This document shows positions 7,719-16,574 of a stretch of DNA of 64,000 nucleotides, one piece after another. The DNA lies in the NCBI RefSeq assembly GCF_025145645.1, contig NZ_CP102252.1:1488001-1552000 (forward strand), read 5' to 3'. Origin of the DNA: Alistipes senegalensis JC50. Its GTDB lineage: Bacteria; Bacteroidota; Bacteroidia; Bacteroidales; Rikenellaceae. Positions within the stretch are counted from its first letter, which is position 1; each line of letters starts with the position of its first letter. The notes below the pieces were generated by a model. That model was given only the letters and a program-made list of their open reading frames with translations, ran no database searches and had not been told where the DNA came from. The position numbers and the translations under genes are program-made.

Positions 7719-10202
7719 ATGGAACTTTCGAACCCGATACGCTCAAAACTGCTGCCGGCAGCGACGGCCCTCGTGCTCTTCCTCGCGGTGAGCGCCCTCT
7801 ATTTCGCACCGCAGTTCCGCGGCGAAGTGCTCCCCCAACACGATGTCATCCAGTACGAAGGCATGGCCAAGGACATCACCGACATGCGCATCGCAACGGG
7901 CGAAGACCCCCAATGGACGGGCGGCATGTTCGGCGGAATGCCCGCATACCTGATCAATGTCGCCTACCCGGCCCAGCTCGTGAAGCGCACCGTCGGGCAG
8001 GTCGTGAAGATCATGGACACCCCGGCGGCGTTCCTCTTCTTCGCCATGATCTCGATGTGGCTGATGCTGATGATCGTCGGCGTCGATCCCTGGGTGGGAA
8101 TCGTCGCGGCGCTGGCCTACGGGCTCTCGACCTATTTCCTGCTGATCATCGGCGCGGGACACATCACGAAGATGTGGGCGCTGGTCTACGCCCCGCTGAT
8201 GATGGGCGGCGCGTGGATGACGCTGAGGGGCAACATCTGGTGCGGCGCGGCACTCACGGCGCTCACGGCGTCGCTCGAAATCGGTGCCAATCACCCGCAG
8301 ATCACCTACTATTTCCTCGTGGCGATGGCCGCCTTCTGGATCAGCGAAGGCATCGTCTCCTTCCGGGAAAAACGGATGAAAAACTTCGCCCTGCGCACGG
8401 CGGCGCTGGCCGCGGCGGGCCTGCTGGCCGTAGCGTCGAACTTCTCGCCCCTGTGGTACACGGCCAAACACTCGAAAGAGACCATCCGCGGCGGCTCGGA
8501 ACTCGCAACGACGGCCGAAACCTCGGCGGGCGGCCTCGCACTCGACTACGCTACGGCGTGGAGCTACGGCAAGGCGGAGACCTTCAACCTGCTGATCCCC
8601 GATTTCATGGGCCGCGAATCGGCCACGACTTTCCCGGCGGACGGAGAGACGGCCGCCGTGCTGAACGGATACGGACTGCGCGGCGCGGCGCAGCAGCTGC
8701 CCGCCTACTGGGGCACGCAGCCCTACACGGGCGGTCCGACCTACCTCGGAGCGGCGGCGGTGTTCCTCGCGGCGCTGGGCATCGCGCTGGCCCGGGGGCG
8801 CAACAAGTGGTGGATCGTCGCCGCATGCGTCGTGATGATTCTGCTGGCCTGGGGCCGCAACCTGATGGGATTCACCGAATTCGCCTTCAAATACCTCCCC
8901 GGCTACAACAAGTTCCGCACGGTGTCGATGACGCTCGTCGTCGTCCAATGGGCCGTGCCGCTGCTGGGCGCGCTGGCCTTGATGCGGCTCTGGAAGGAGG
9001 AGATCCCGCGGGAACGGCTGATGAAGGCGCTGGCCTGGGCCGCGGGCATCACGGGCGGACTGTGCCTGCTGTTCGCCGTGGCCGGAGAGGCCCTCTTCGA
9101 CTTCGGACGCGGGGAGAGCGCCGCGATGATGACCGACACGTTCCGCCGCATCTTCGAGAACAACGACATGCAGTCGTACATCGACCGCGGCCTGGATGTC
9201 GAGTGGGCCGAAGCGACGGCCGACGCCATGGCCGCCGACCGCGCGGCGATGATGCGGGCCGACGCATGGCGTTCGCTGCTGATGATTCTGCTGGCGGCGG
9301 GCGGCGTGGCGCTGTTCGCCCTGCGGAAAATCGGCAAATACGTGCTGACGGGGCTGCTGGCGGGCGTGATGCTGCTGGACCTCGTGCCGGTGGACCTGCG
9401 GTTCCTCGGGCACGACAAATTCGAATCGGCACGCCGCCGGCAGGTGGTGCCCACGGCGGCCGACAAGGCGATCATGCAGGACAAAGATCCGGGCTACCGG
9501 GTGCTGAACCTCACGGTCAGCCCGTTCAACGACGCCACGACCAGCTATTTCCACCGCTCGGTAGGCGGGTATCACGGCGCCAAGCTGGCCCGCTATCAGG
9601 ATTTGATCGACCGCTATCTGTCGAACGTCGATGACGGGGTGCTGGACATGCTCAACACGCGCTACCTGATCGTTCCGGGCGCCGACGGACAACCCGAACC
9701 GCGCCTGCGGACGACGGCCAACGGCGCGGCGTGGTTCGTGGACAGCGTCGTCTACGCCTCCACGGCCCGGGAGGAGATCGACCTGCTGGGCACGACCGAC
9801 CTCAAAACGACGGCGGTGGTGGCGGCGCAAGACCCGGTGGAAATCGTACCGCGACCGATGCCCCTCGGCATCTATGCCTCGGCCCGGATCGACCTCACGG
9901 AATACCGCCCGAACTACCTCAAATACGAATACACGACACCCGAAGAGGCCGTGGCGGTCTTCTCGGAGATCTTCTACGACCACGGTTGGAAAGCCTATGT
10001 GGACGGCGAGGAGATGCCCTACTTCCGGGCCGACTACGTTCTGCGGGCGATGAAGCTCCCCGCCGGGAAGCACACCGTCGAATGGCGGTTCCGCGCGCCG
10101 GGCTGGACGGCGGTCGAAGGGGTGACGCTCGCGGCGTCGCTCGCAATCCTGCTGGGAGCCGTCGCGGCGCTGATCTATTGTTTCAGGAAGAAAAAAGCGT
10201 AA
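7719..10202 (+). CDS. YfhO-like multi-spanning membrane protein
   Basis: An 827-residue integral membrane protein. It has an N-terminal span, a periplasmic loop (ISDMRI... PQWTGGMFGGMPAYLI), many spans between residues 90 and 470, a soluble region, and a final span near residue 805. The layout matches YfhO-type proteins, a GT-C-like family linked in Firmicutes to lipoteichoic-acid or cell-wall glycosylation. The exact substrate here is unknown. The start MELSNPIRS was chosen because the 18 upstream in-frame residues look untranslated. The FtsX gene follows by 4 bp. Confidence 0.8.
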   Translation: MELSNPIRSKLLPAATALVLFLAVSALYFAPQFRGEVLPQHDVIQYEGMAKDITDMRIATGEDPQWTGGMFGGMPAYLINVAYPAQLVKRTVGQVVKIMDTPAAFLFFAMISMWLMLMIVGVDPWVGIVAALAYGLSTYFLLIIGAGHITKMWALVYAPLMMGGAWMTLRGNIWCGAALTALTASLEIGANHPQITYYFLVAMAAFWISEGIVSFREKRMKNFALRTAALAAAGLLAVASNFSPLWYTAKHSKETIRGGSELATTAETSAGGLALDYATAWSYGKAETFNLLIPDFMGRESATTFPADGETAAVLNGYGLRGAAQQLPAYWGTQPYTGGPTYLGAAAVFLAALGIALARGRNKWWIVAACVVMILLAWGRNLMGFTEFAFKYLPGYNKFRTVSMTLVVVQWAVPLLGALALMRLWKEEIPRERLMKALAWAAGITGGLCLLFAVAGEALFDFGRGESAAMMTDTFRRIFENNDMQSYIDRGLDVEWAEATADAMAADRAAMMRADAWRSLLMILLAAGGVALFALRKIGKYVLTGLLAGVMLLDLVPVDLRFLGHDKFESARRRQVVPTAADKAIMQDKDPGYRVLNLTVSPFNDATTSYFHRSVGGYHGAKLARYQDLIDRYLSNVDDGVLDMLNTRYLIVPGADGQPEPRLRTTANGAAWFVDSVVYASTAREEIDLLGTTDLKTTAVVAAQDPVEIVPRPMPLGIYASARIDLTEYRPNYLKYEYTTPEEAVAVFSEIFYDHGWKAYVDGEEMPYFRADYVLRAMKLPAGKHTVEWRFRAPGWTAVEGVTLAASLAILLGAVAALIYCFRKKKA

Positions 10203-10206
10203 GGTT

Positions 10207-11088
10207 ATGAAAGATGACAAGCGGTTGAAACGAAAGGTCCGCAACTCCTACATCGTATCGACGGTGAGCATCACGCTCGTACTGTTCCTGCTGGGGTCGG
10301 TGGGCTACCTGATGGTGGCGGCGCTGAAAGTCGCCGACACGTTGCAGGAGAGCATCGCCGTCTCCGTGGAGCTGAAAAACGGACTCTCCGACGAACAGCG
10401 GGAGGCGATCGAAAAACGGCTGACGGACGAAGAGATGGTTGCGACGATCGCCTACTCGCCCAAGGAGGAGAAGATCGACGATCAGGAGTTCCGGAAAATG
10501 TTCAACAGCTCGTTCGAGGAGATCTTGCAGGAAAATCCCCTGCTGGATTCGTTCGAACTCACGCTGACCTCGGCGTCGGCGGACAAGGAGCTGCTCGACT
10601 CGTTCATCGCCGCCATCGAACGCATCGACGGGGTCGATCGGGTGTCGTACCCCGCGCAGATGGCCGAACGGCTGCACGCCACGGTGAACAAGATCCGCCT
10701 CGTGCTGCTGATGTTCGGCGGGGCGCTGCTGGTCATCTCGCTGATCCTGCTGAGCAACACCATCCGGCTGGCGATCTTCTCGAAACGCTACCTCATCAAC
10801 ACGATGAAGCTCGTCGGGGCCACCAAGTGGTTCATCATGAAGCCCTTCCTCGGGAGCAGCATCACGCAGGGCATACTGGCCGGCGTGGCGGCCTCAGCGC
10901 TGTTCGTCCTCGCGGTCTACGGGCTCAACGAAGCCGTGCCCGAACTGATGACCATCGCCGAAGCGGGCAAAATCGCCATCATCCTCGGGTCGATGGTCGT
11001 CGGCGGCATCGTCATATCGGGGCTCTTCACCTTCGCGGCCCTCAACAAATTCGTCAACATGAAGTCGAACAAGATATACCTATATTAA
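10207..11088 (+). CDS. ftsX: Cell division protein FtsX
   Basis: A 293-residue permease-like subunit that with FtsE regulates septal peptidoglycan hydrolases. A basic cytoplasmic start (KDDKRLKRKVRNSY) precedes a first span near residues 17-40. A periplasmic domain of about 120 residues follows, then three C-terminal spans in the FtsX arrangement (LLMFGGALLVISLILLSNTI, MKLVGATKWFI). No ftsE is adjacent. This position, at the head of a DUF3098-uppP-truB-queA group, is as I recall typical of Bacteroidetes. Confidence 0.92.
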   Translation: MKDDKRLKRKVRNSYIVSTVSITLVLFLLGSVGYLMVAALKVADTLQESIAVSVELKNGLSDEQREAIEKRLTDEEMVATIAYSPKEEKIDDQEFRKMFNSSFEEILQENPLLDSFELTLTSASADKELLDSFIAAIERIDGVDRVSYPAQMAERLHATVNKIRLVLLMFGGALLVISLILLSNTIRLAIFSKRYLINTMKLVGATKWFIMKPFLGSSITQGILAGVAASALFVLAVYGLNEAVPELMTIAEAGKIAIILGSMVVGGIVISGLFTFAALNKFVNMKSNKIYLY

Positions 11089-11346
11089 ATGAAAAAGAAG
11101 CAGAAAAAAACGCAGGACCCCGCGCAGGAGGATACCCGCATGCCGCTGACCCGGCGCAACTACGTCCTGCTGGCAATCGGATTCGCCGTCATCCTCCTGG
11201 GATTCGTCCTGATGGCCGGCGGCGGCAGCGATTCGCCCGATGAATTCAACTATGCGATGTTCTCGTGGCGCCGCATCACGCTGGCCCCGATTCTGGTGAT
11301 CGGCGGATTCGTCGTCGAGATCTATGCCATCATGAAGCGGTACTGA
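11089..11346 (+). CDS. DUF3098 family small membrane protein
   Basis: An 85-residue protein whose start codon directly follows the ftsX stop. A lysine-rich cytoplasmic N-terminus is followed by two hydrophobic segments, YVLLAIGFAVILLGFVLM and LAPILVIGGFVVEIYAI, with a conserved FNYAMFSWRRIT loop. The family is known only as a Bacteroidetes neighbour of ftsX and uppP. An envelope role is inferred from context. Confidence 0.85.
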   Translation: MKKKQKKTQDPAQEDTRMPLTRRNYVLLAIGFAVILLGFVLMAGGGSDSPDEFNYAMFSWRRITLAPILVIGGFVVEIYAIMKRY

Positions 11347-11349
11347 TAC

Positions 11350-12135
11350 ATGGACACACTGCAAGCCATCCTGCTCGGCATCGTGCAGGGCATCACCGAA
11401 TTCCTCCCCGTATCGAGCAGCGGACACCTCCAGATCGCCAAGGAAGTGCTGGGCGTCGAGCTGGAGAACAATATCACCTTCGATGTCATGCTGCACGCCG
11501 CCACGGTGCTCAGCACCGTCGTCGTGCTGTGGCGCGAACTGCTGCAACTGTTGCAGGGGCTCTTTTCGAGGCATTTCAACGAACAGCAGGCTTACATCCT
11601 CAAAATCGTCGTCTCGATGATCCCGGCCGGCGTCGTCGGCGTGCTTTTCGCCGAACAGATCGAGGCGTTCTTCGCGTCGCTGACCTTCGTGGGCGCCATG
11701 CTGATGCTCACGGCGCAGTTGCTGACCTTCGCCTATTTCGCCAAACCCCGCGCGAAGAAGGGAATCACCTATGGCAACGCCTTCGTCATCGGCCTCGCAC
11801 AGGCCGCGGCCACGCTCCCCGGCCTTTCGCGGTCGGGATCGACCATCGCTGCGGGACTGCTGCTCGGCAAGAGCAAGGAGGAGGTCGCCAACTTCTCGTT
11901 CATCATGGTCATCCCGGTCATCCTGGGCAAGATGCTGCTGGACATCTGTTCGGGCGAGGTCACGGCCCTCGACATCCCGGCGGGAGCCCTCGCCGGCGGA
12001 TTCCTCGCGGCTTTCGTCTCGGGAACGCTGGCCTGCAAATTCATGATCGAAGTGGTCAAGCGCGGCAAGCTGATCTGGTTCGCCCTCTACTGCTGTTTCG
12101 CAGGACTCGTCTCGATCCTCTTCTCCATCTTCTGA
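11350..12135 (+). CDS. uppP: Undecaprenyl-diphosphatase UppP
   Basis: A 261-residue multi-span enzyme (formerly BacA) that dephosphorylates undecaprenyl diphosphate to recycle the lipid carrier for peptidoglycan. Signature segments are GIVQGITEFLPVSSSGHL near residue 9 and LPGLSRSGSTIAAGLLLG near residue 157, which carry the catalytic Glu, Ser and Arg/His residues. It lies 3 bp after the DUF3098 gene and 7 bp before truB. Confidence 0.95.
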   Translation: MDTLQAILLGIVQGITEFLPVSSSGHLQIAKEVLGVELENNITFDVMLHAATVLSTVVVLWRELLQLLQGLFSRHFNEQQAYILKIVVSMIPAGVVGVLFAEQIEAFFASLTFVGAMLMLTAQLLTFAYFAKPRAKKGITYGNAFVIGLAQAAATLPGLSRSGSTIAAGLLLGKSKEEVANFSFIMVIPVILGKMLLDICSGEVTALDIPAGALAGGFLAAFVSGTLACKFMIEVVKRGKLIWFALYCCFAGLVSILFSIF

Positions 12136-12142
12136 CACGCAT

Positions 12143-12868
12143 ATGCCCATGACCCGAGAACCGCTGGACCTGCGCGGCATCAATTTCGAAGAGGGCTACA
12201 TCGCCGTTCTGGACAAGCCCCTCCGCTGGACCTCGACCGACGTGGTCCGCAAAGTCAAATTCACCCTGCGCAAGCTCGGCTACCGCAAGATCAAGGTCGG
12301 ACACGCCGGGACGCTCGACCCGCTGGCGACGGGCATCCTCGTGGTCTGCATCGGCCGCGCCACGAAGCTGGTGGACGCCCTGCAAGCCGAGGAGAAAGAG
12401 TACATAGCCGACGTGATGCTGGGCGCCACGACCCCGAGCTACGACCTCGAACACGAGATCGACCGGACCTATCCCTACGAACACATCACGCGCGAAGCGG
12501 TCGAAGAGGCGCTCGCTTCGCTCACCGGCGAACGGCTGCAAACCCCGCCCGTCTACTCGGCCAAGAAGATCGACGGGACGCGCGCCTACGAACTGGCCCG
12601 CGCCGGCGAGGAGGTCGCCGTACGCCAGGCGCTGATCAACATCTACGAGATAGAGATCGAGGAATACGACCTTCCGCGGGTGCGCATCCGCGTCCGTTGC
12701 AGCAAGGGCACCTACATCCGGTCGCTGGCCCACGAGATCGGGCAGGCGTTGCACAGCGGAGCCCATCTCTCGTCGCTGCGCCGCACGCGCAGCGGCGGAT
12801 TCACGCTCGAAAAAGCGTACGAACTGGATGATTTTCTGGAAAATTTGCAAAAACTCGAAACAAAATAG
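12143..12868 (+). CDS. truB: tRNA pseudouridine(55) synthase TruB
   Basis: A 241-residue enzyme that makes pseudouridine 55 in the T loop of tRNAs. The catalytic Asp lies in VGHAGTLDPLATGIL near residue 58. YSAKKIDGTRAYELAR and CSKGTYIRSLAHEIG are further family motifs. The protein is short and lacks a C-terminal PUA domain, normal for this phylum. It belongs to the ftsX-queA operon. Confidence 0.95.
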   Translation: MPMTREPLDLRGINFEEGYIAVLDKPLRWTSTDVVRKVKFTLRKLGYRKIKVGHAGTLDPLATGILVVCIGRATKLVDALQAEEKEYIADVMLGATTPSYDLEHEIDRTYPYEHITREAVEEALASLTGERLQTPPVYSAKKIDGTRAYELARAGEEVAVRQALINIYEIEIEEYDLPRVRIRVRCSKGTYIRSLAHEIGQALHSGAHLSSLRRTRSGGFTLEKAYELDDFLENLQKLETK

Positions 12869-12928
12869 CCTTTTTTGCGTATAGAAAATAATCTGTGTTA
12901 TTTTTCGACGTAAAAAAAGCGTTTATCT

Positions 12929-13978
12929 ATGAAGTTATCGCAATACGGGTACGACTTTTCGCCCGAAATGCTGGCCAAATACCCGGCCGACAACCGCGAC
13001 GAATCCCGGCTGATGGTCATCGACCGCGCCAAAGGGACCATCGAACACCGCATTTTCAAGGACATCATCGAGTACTTCGACGAAAAGGATCTGTTCGTCT
13101 TCAACGATACCAAGGTCTTCCCGGCGCGCCTCTACGGCAACAAGGAGAAGACCGGCGCCGAGATCGAGATCTTCCTGCTGCGCGAACTGAACCGCGAACT
13201 GCGGCTGTGGGACGTGCTGGTGGACCCGGCGCGCAAGATCCGCATCGGCAACAAACTCTATTTCGGCGACGACGACCTGCTGGTGGCCGAGGTGATCGAC
13301 AACACCACCTCGCGCGGCCGCACGCTGCGCTTCCTGTTCGACGGCTCCTACGAGGAGTTCAAGCAGACGCTCTTCGCGCTGGGCGAAACGCCCCTGCCGA
13401 AATGGGTGCGCGAGAAGGTCGAACCCGAGGACGCCGAACGCTACCAGACGATCTTCGCCGAGAAGGAGGGCGCCGTGGCGGCCCCGACGGCCGGCATGCA
13501 CTTCTCGAAGCACCTGATGAAGCGCATGGAGATCAAGGGCGTCGATCGGGCTTTCGTGACGCTCCACGTGGGGCTGGGCAACTTCCGCACGGTGGATGTC
13601 GAGGACCTCTCGAAGCACAAGATGGATTCCGAGCAGTTCTTCGTCACCGACGAAGCCGCCGAGGCGGTCAACGCCGCCAAAACCTCCGGCCACAAGGTCG
13701 TGGCCATCGGCACGACGGTCATGCGCACGATCGAAACCGCCGTCTCGACCAACGGCCTGATCAAACCCATGGAGGGGTGGACCAACAAGTTCATCTTCGC
13801 TCCCTACGAGTTCACGGTGGCCGACGCCATGGTGACCAATCTCCACCTGCCCTACTCCACGCAGCTGATGATGGTGGCGGCGTTCGGCGGGTACGAAACC
13901 GTGATGAACGCTTACAAGATAGCCAAGGAAGAAGGGTACCGCTTCGGCACGTACGGCGACGCGATGCTGATTCTTTGA
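12929..13978 (+). CDS. queA: tRNA preQ1(34) S-adenosylmethionine ribosyltransferase-isomerase QueA
   Basis: A 349-residue queuosine-pathway enzyme that transfers the ribosyl part of S-adenosylmethionine to preQ1 in tRNA to form epoxyqueuosine. Family segments include [23 protein letters not shown] text near residue 52, [12 protein letters not shown] near residue 188, [13 protein letters not shown] and [20 protein letters not shown] near the C-terminus. Length is normal. It is the last gene of the ftsX operon, 60 bp after truB. Confidence 0.95.
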   Translation: MKLSQYGYDFSPEMLAKYPADNRDESRLMVIDRAKGTIEHRIFKDIIEYFDEKDLFVFNDTKVFPARLYGNKEKTGAEIEIFLLRELNRELRLWDVLVDPARKIRIGNKLYFGDDDLLVAEVIDNTTSRGRTLRFLFDGSYEEFKQTLFALGETPLPKWVREKVEPEDAERYQTIFAEKEGAVAAPTAGMHFSKHLMKRMEIKGVDRAFVTLHVGLGNFRTVDVEDLSKHKMDSEQFFVTDEAAEAVNAAKTSGHKVVAIGTTVMRTIETAVSTNGLIKPMEGWTNKFIFAPYEFTVADAMVTNLHLPYSTQLMMVAAFGGYETVMNAYKIAKEEGYRFGTYGDAMLIL

Positions 13979-13989
13979 AAAATTTTCAC

Positions 13990-13997
13990 TATCTTTG
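13990..13997 (+). promoter_or_regulatory. Promoter -7 box for the glycogen-synthase-like gene
   Basis: TATCTTTG on the plus strand, 24 bp before the ATG at 14022 and just after the queA stop codon. It would start a separate transcript for the following two genes. Confidence 0.65.
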
Positions 13998-14021
13998 TCA
14001 AGCATAAACCCCCTTTCAAAC

Positions 14022-14828
14022 ATGGCAAGCAAGATTCTGTACGTCTGTCAGGAAATCACCCCCTATCTTCCCGAAACGGAGGGTTCCCGGCTTTGCCGTG
14101 CGCTGACGCAGGCAATGCAGGAACACGGAAACGAAATCCGCACCTTCATGCCCCGCTACGGCTGCATCAACGAGCGCAGGCACCAGCTGCACGAGGTCAT
14201 CCGCCTCTCGGGCATGAACCTCATCATCGACGACAACGATCACCAGCTGATCATCAAGGTGGCCTCGATCCCGGCAGCCCGCGTACAGATCTACTTCATC
14301 GACAACGACGACTATTTCTCGCGCAAGGCCGTGCTGGCCGACGCCGAGGGCAATTATTTCCCGGACAACGACGAACGGGCCATCTTCTTCGCCCGCGGCG
14401 TGCTGGAGACGGTCAAGAAACTGCGCTGGACTCCCACCGTCGTGCATTGCCACGGATGGTTCTCGGCCGTGGTCCCCGTCTATCTGAAGCGGGTCTTCGC
14501 CGACGACCCGATCTTCCGCGATGTCAAGGTCGTGGTGTCGCTCTACGGCGACGGATTCCCCGGGGAGCTCCATCCGGAGTTCGGCGCGAAGATCGCCGGC
14601 GAGGGAGTCAAAGATAAAAATCTCTCGATTCTCGACACCCCGTCATACGAAAATCTCTGCCGCTTCGTTATGGAATATGCCGACGGCGTGGTGGCGGCCT
14701 CTGCGGATGTCGCCCCCGAGGTGCTCGAAATGGCCCGCACGAGCGGAAAGCCGATGCTCGAATACCAGTCGCCCGAGGCGGAGGACTTTTTCGATAATTA
14801 CAACCGATTCTATGAAGCCATTCAATAA
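14022..14828 (+). CDS. Short glycogen/starch synthase-like protein (N-terminal domain only)
   Basis: A 268-residue protein that matches only the N-terminal Rossmann half of GT5 glycogen synthases. It has ILYVCQEITPYLPETEGSRL, where synthases have the ADP-glucose Lys-Thr-Gly-Gly loop, and PTVVHCHGWFSAVVPVYL. The usual KTGGL lysine is not present, and the C-terminal nucleotide-sugar domain is missing. It is therefore probably not a glycogen synthase. The same short protein is, as I recall, a conserved Bacteroidales neighbour of DUF4270 genes. Its last 17 bases overlap the DUF4270 gene, implying translational coupling. Confidence 0.75.
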   Translation: MASKILYVCQEITPYLPETEGSRLCRALTQAMQEHGNEIRTFMPRYGCINERRHQLHEVIRLSGMNLIIDDNDHQLIIKVASIPAARVQIYFIDNDDYFSRKAVLADAEGNYFPDNDERAIFFARGVLETVKKLRWTPTVVHCHGWFSAVVPVYLKRVFADDPIFRDVKVVVSLYGDGFPGELHPEFGAKIAGEGVKDKNLSILDTPSYENLCRFVMEYADGVVAASADVAPEVLEMARTSGKPMLEYQSPEAEDFFDNYNRFYEAIQ

Positions 14829-16494
14829 TTTCCGCCGCAGGCTGCTCCCGACCGCAGCAATCGCCGCCGCAATCGCAGCGGCTTTCGCGGGCTGCACCAA
14901 GGTAGACGACACGCTGGGCGGAAACCTCATTCCGGAAAATCAGCAGATGAAAGCCGGATACGTCGAACTCCTCGGCGAGGGGCTGAATCCCCGGAAATAC
15001 GTCGAAACGCGGCTGTTCCAGAGCGATTCGCTGATCGGTTCGAACATCTCCTACGGCTATTTCGGCACCTGCATCAACGACACGCTCGGCGAGCGCAAGG
15101 CCGGATTCCTCTCGCAGATGATCAACTACTACAAGGTCGATGAGGGGTATTTCGGATATATGCCGATCTTCGACTCGGCGCAGATCATGCTCAAAATCGC
15201 CAGCATAGGCCGCGACAGTCTGACCAAGCAAAAATTCGCCGTGTACGAAATCCTCAGCAACGACTACATCGACAAAAAGCCGATTGCCGCCGGCAAGTCG
15301 CAGGCCGACACGACGTTCTACATCAATTTCGACCCGCAGAACCCCAACGGAGACGGTTCCGCAGCGCCGGTCTATAATCCCGAAAAGCCGCTCTTTTGGT
15401 TCTACTTGGGCGGCGAGGGTACGACCCCTTCGACGGCCACGAACATCACGCTGGAGCCTACCGAGGAGGGAAAGAATTACATCAAGCGGCTGATGCTGCA
15501 AGAGGGCGAATACAAAGACGACTACTCGATTTACAGTCCCGACAGCCTCGAATACTGGGTCAAGGAGTTCAAGGGGCTCTATATCTGCCCCGATCCGAAT
15601 GAGCCCGTCCAGAAGAACGGCATCAAGGAGACCGGCACGATCTTCTCCACGTCGCTCGACTATTCGGGTCTGGCGGTCTTCGGCCGTAACCGGGTGGAGG
15701 GCGACCCGACGCTGATCAAGGACACGATCGGCATGGTCTACTATTTCTACGAATCCGGCACCGAGTTCGGCAATGTCTCGGTGAACTCCATCCGCCACAA
15801 CTACGATGCGGCCACTTCGGACGCCAAGATCGACATCTCCCAGGCCCGCGAGGTCAATCCCGACGGAACCATCAATGAAAACCGGGGGCTGAACTCCCGC
15901 GTCTATGCCGAAGGCATGGGCGGCGTGGTGACCGAGATGACCTTTACGCCGGAGTTTTTCGCACGGATGGAAGAGGAGATCGCCGAAGCGAACGAAAAGG
16001 ACGGCAAGGATTTCAAGACGCTGGCGTTCGGCCAGACGAAAATGTCGGTCTATTTCACCGACAGCAAATACGACTGGGAGGAGCTGACCTTCGGCAGCAA
16101 GCTGATCGACGAAATGAACGCCTTCCCGAGCCGTCTGGGCATGTACACCAATTTCAAGGCGCTGACGCCGATTTCGGACTACGCCTATTCCTACGAGCAG
16201 AACTACAACACGTCGCTCGCTTACGGAGGCTACATCAACCGCAGCCGCGGGTGTTACGTGATGGATATCACGGGCTACATGCAGCAGCTGTGGAACAGCT
16301 ATATCAAGGCCAAAGAGGCGGCGGGCGGCGTAATCGGCGACATCGACTGGGACAAGGTCGCAAACCGCACGGTCTACATCGGCCCCGATGCGTACAGCCT
16401 TTATTCCACGTCGTTCGGCGTATTGCAGGGCATGGCCGCCGACGGCAACGAAGCCCCGATTCGTTTCGAAATATTTTATAACCTGATCAAATAA
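14812..16494 (+). CDS. DUF4270 family lipoprotein
   Basis: A 560-residue exported lipoprotein. A basic start and hydrophobic stretch end in a lipobox, AAFAGC, with Cys at residue 28. DTLGGNLIPENQQ follows, the typical DUF4270 opening. The rest is strand-rich with no visible catalytic motif. It overlaps the preceding glycogen-synthase-like gene by 17 bp. Function is unknown; the location is the periplasm or outer membrane. Confidence 0.85.
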   Translation: MKPFNNFRRRLLPTAAIAAAIAAAFAGCTKVDDTLGGNLIPENQQMKAGYVELLGEGLNPRKYVETRLFQSDSLIGSNISYGYFGTCINDTLGERKAGFLSQMINYYKVDEGYFGYMPIFDSAQIMLKIASIGRDSLTKQKFAVYEILSNDYIDKKPIAAGKSQADTTFYINFDPQNPNGDGSAAPVYNPEKPLFWFYLGGEGTTPSTATNITLEPTEEGKNYIKRLMLQEGEYKDDYSIYSPDSLEYWVKEFKGLYICPDPNEPVQKNGIKETGTIFSTSLDYSGLAVFGRNRVEGDPTLIKDTIGMVYYFYESGTEFGNVSVNSIRHNYDAATSDAKIDISQAREVNPDGTINENRGLNSRVYAEGMGGVVTEMTFTPEFFARMEEEIAEANEKDGKDFKTLAFGQTKMSVYFTDSKYDWEELTFGSKLIDEMNAFPSRLGMYTNFKALTPISDYAYSYEQNYNTSLAYGGYINRSRGCYVMDITGYMQQLWNSYIKAKEAAGGVIGDIDWDKVANRTVYIGPDAYSLYSTSFGVLQGMAADGNEAPIRFEIFYNLIK

Positions 16495-16511
16495 ACGCCA
16501 GAGAAACCCTC

Positions 16512-16548
16512 ATGCGGAACCTAAGTGTAATGCTTAGGTTTTCGCATT
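16512..16548 (+). terminator. Stem-loop after the DUF4270 gene
   Basis: A long hairpin, ATGCGGAACCTAAG pairing with CTTAGGTTTTCGCAT around a TGTAATG loop, lies 18 bp after the stop codon. The T run is part of the stem and only TTC follows. It is a plausible but not classical terminator before topA. Confidence 0.55.
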
Positions 16549-16574
16549 TCTGAAAAAGCCATCAAAAAAACGCA

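Noticed and set aside
7743..10244. 833-codon minus-strand open frame opposite the YfhO-like gene
   Set aside because: No motifs, extreme Arg/His/Glu bias and complete overlap with a well-supported membrane protein.
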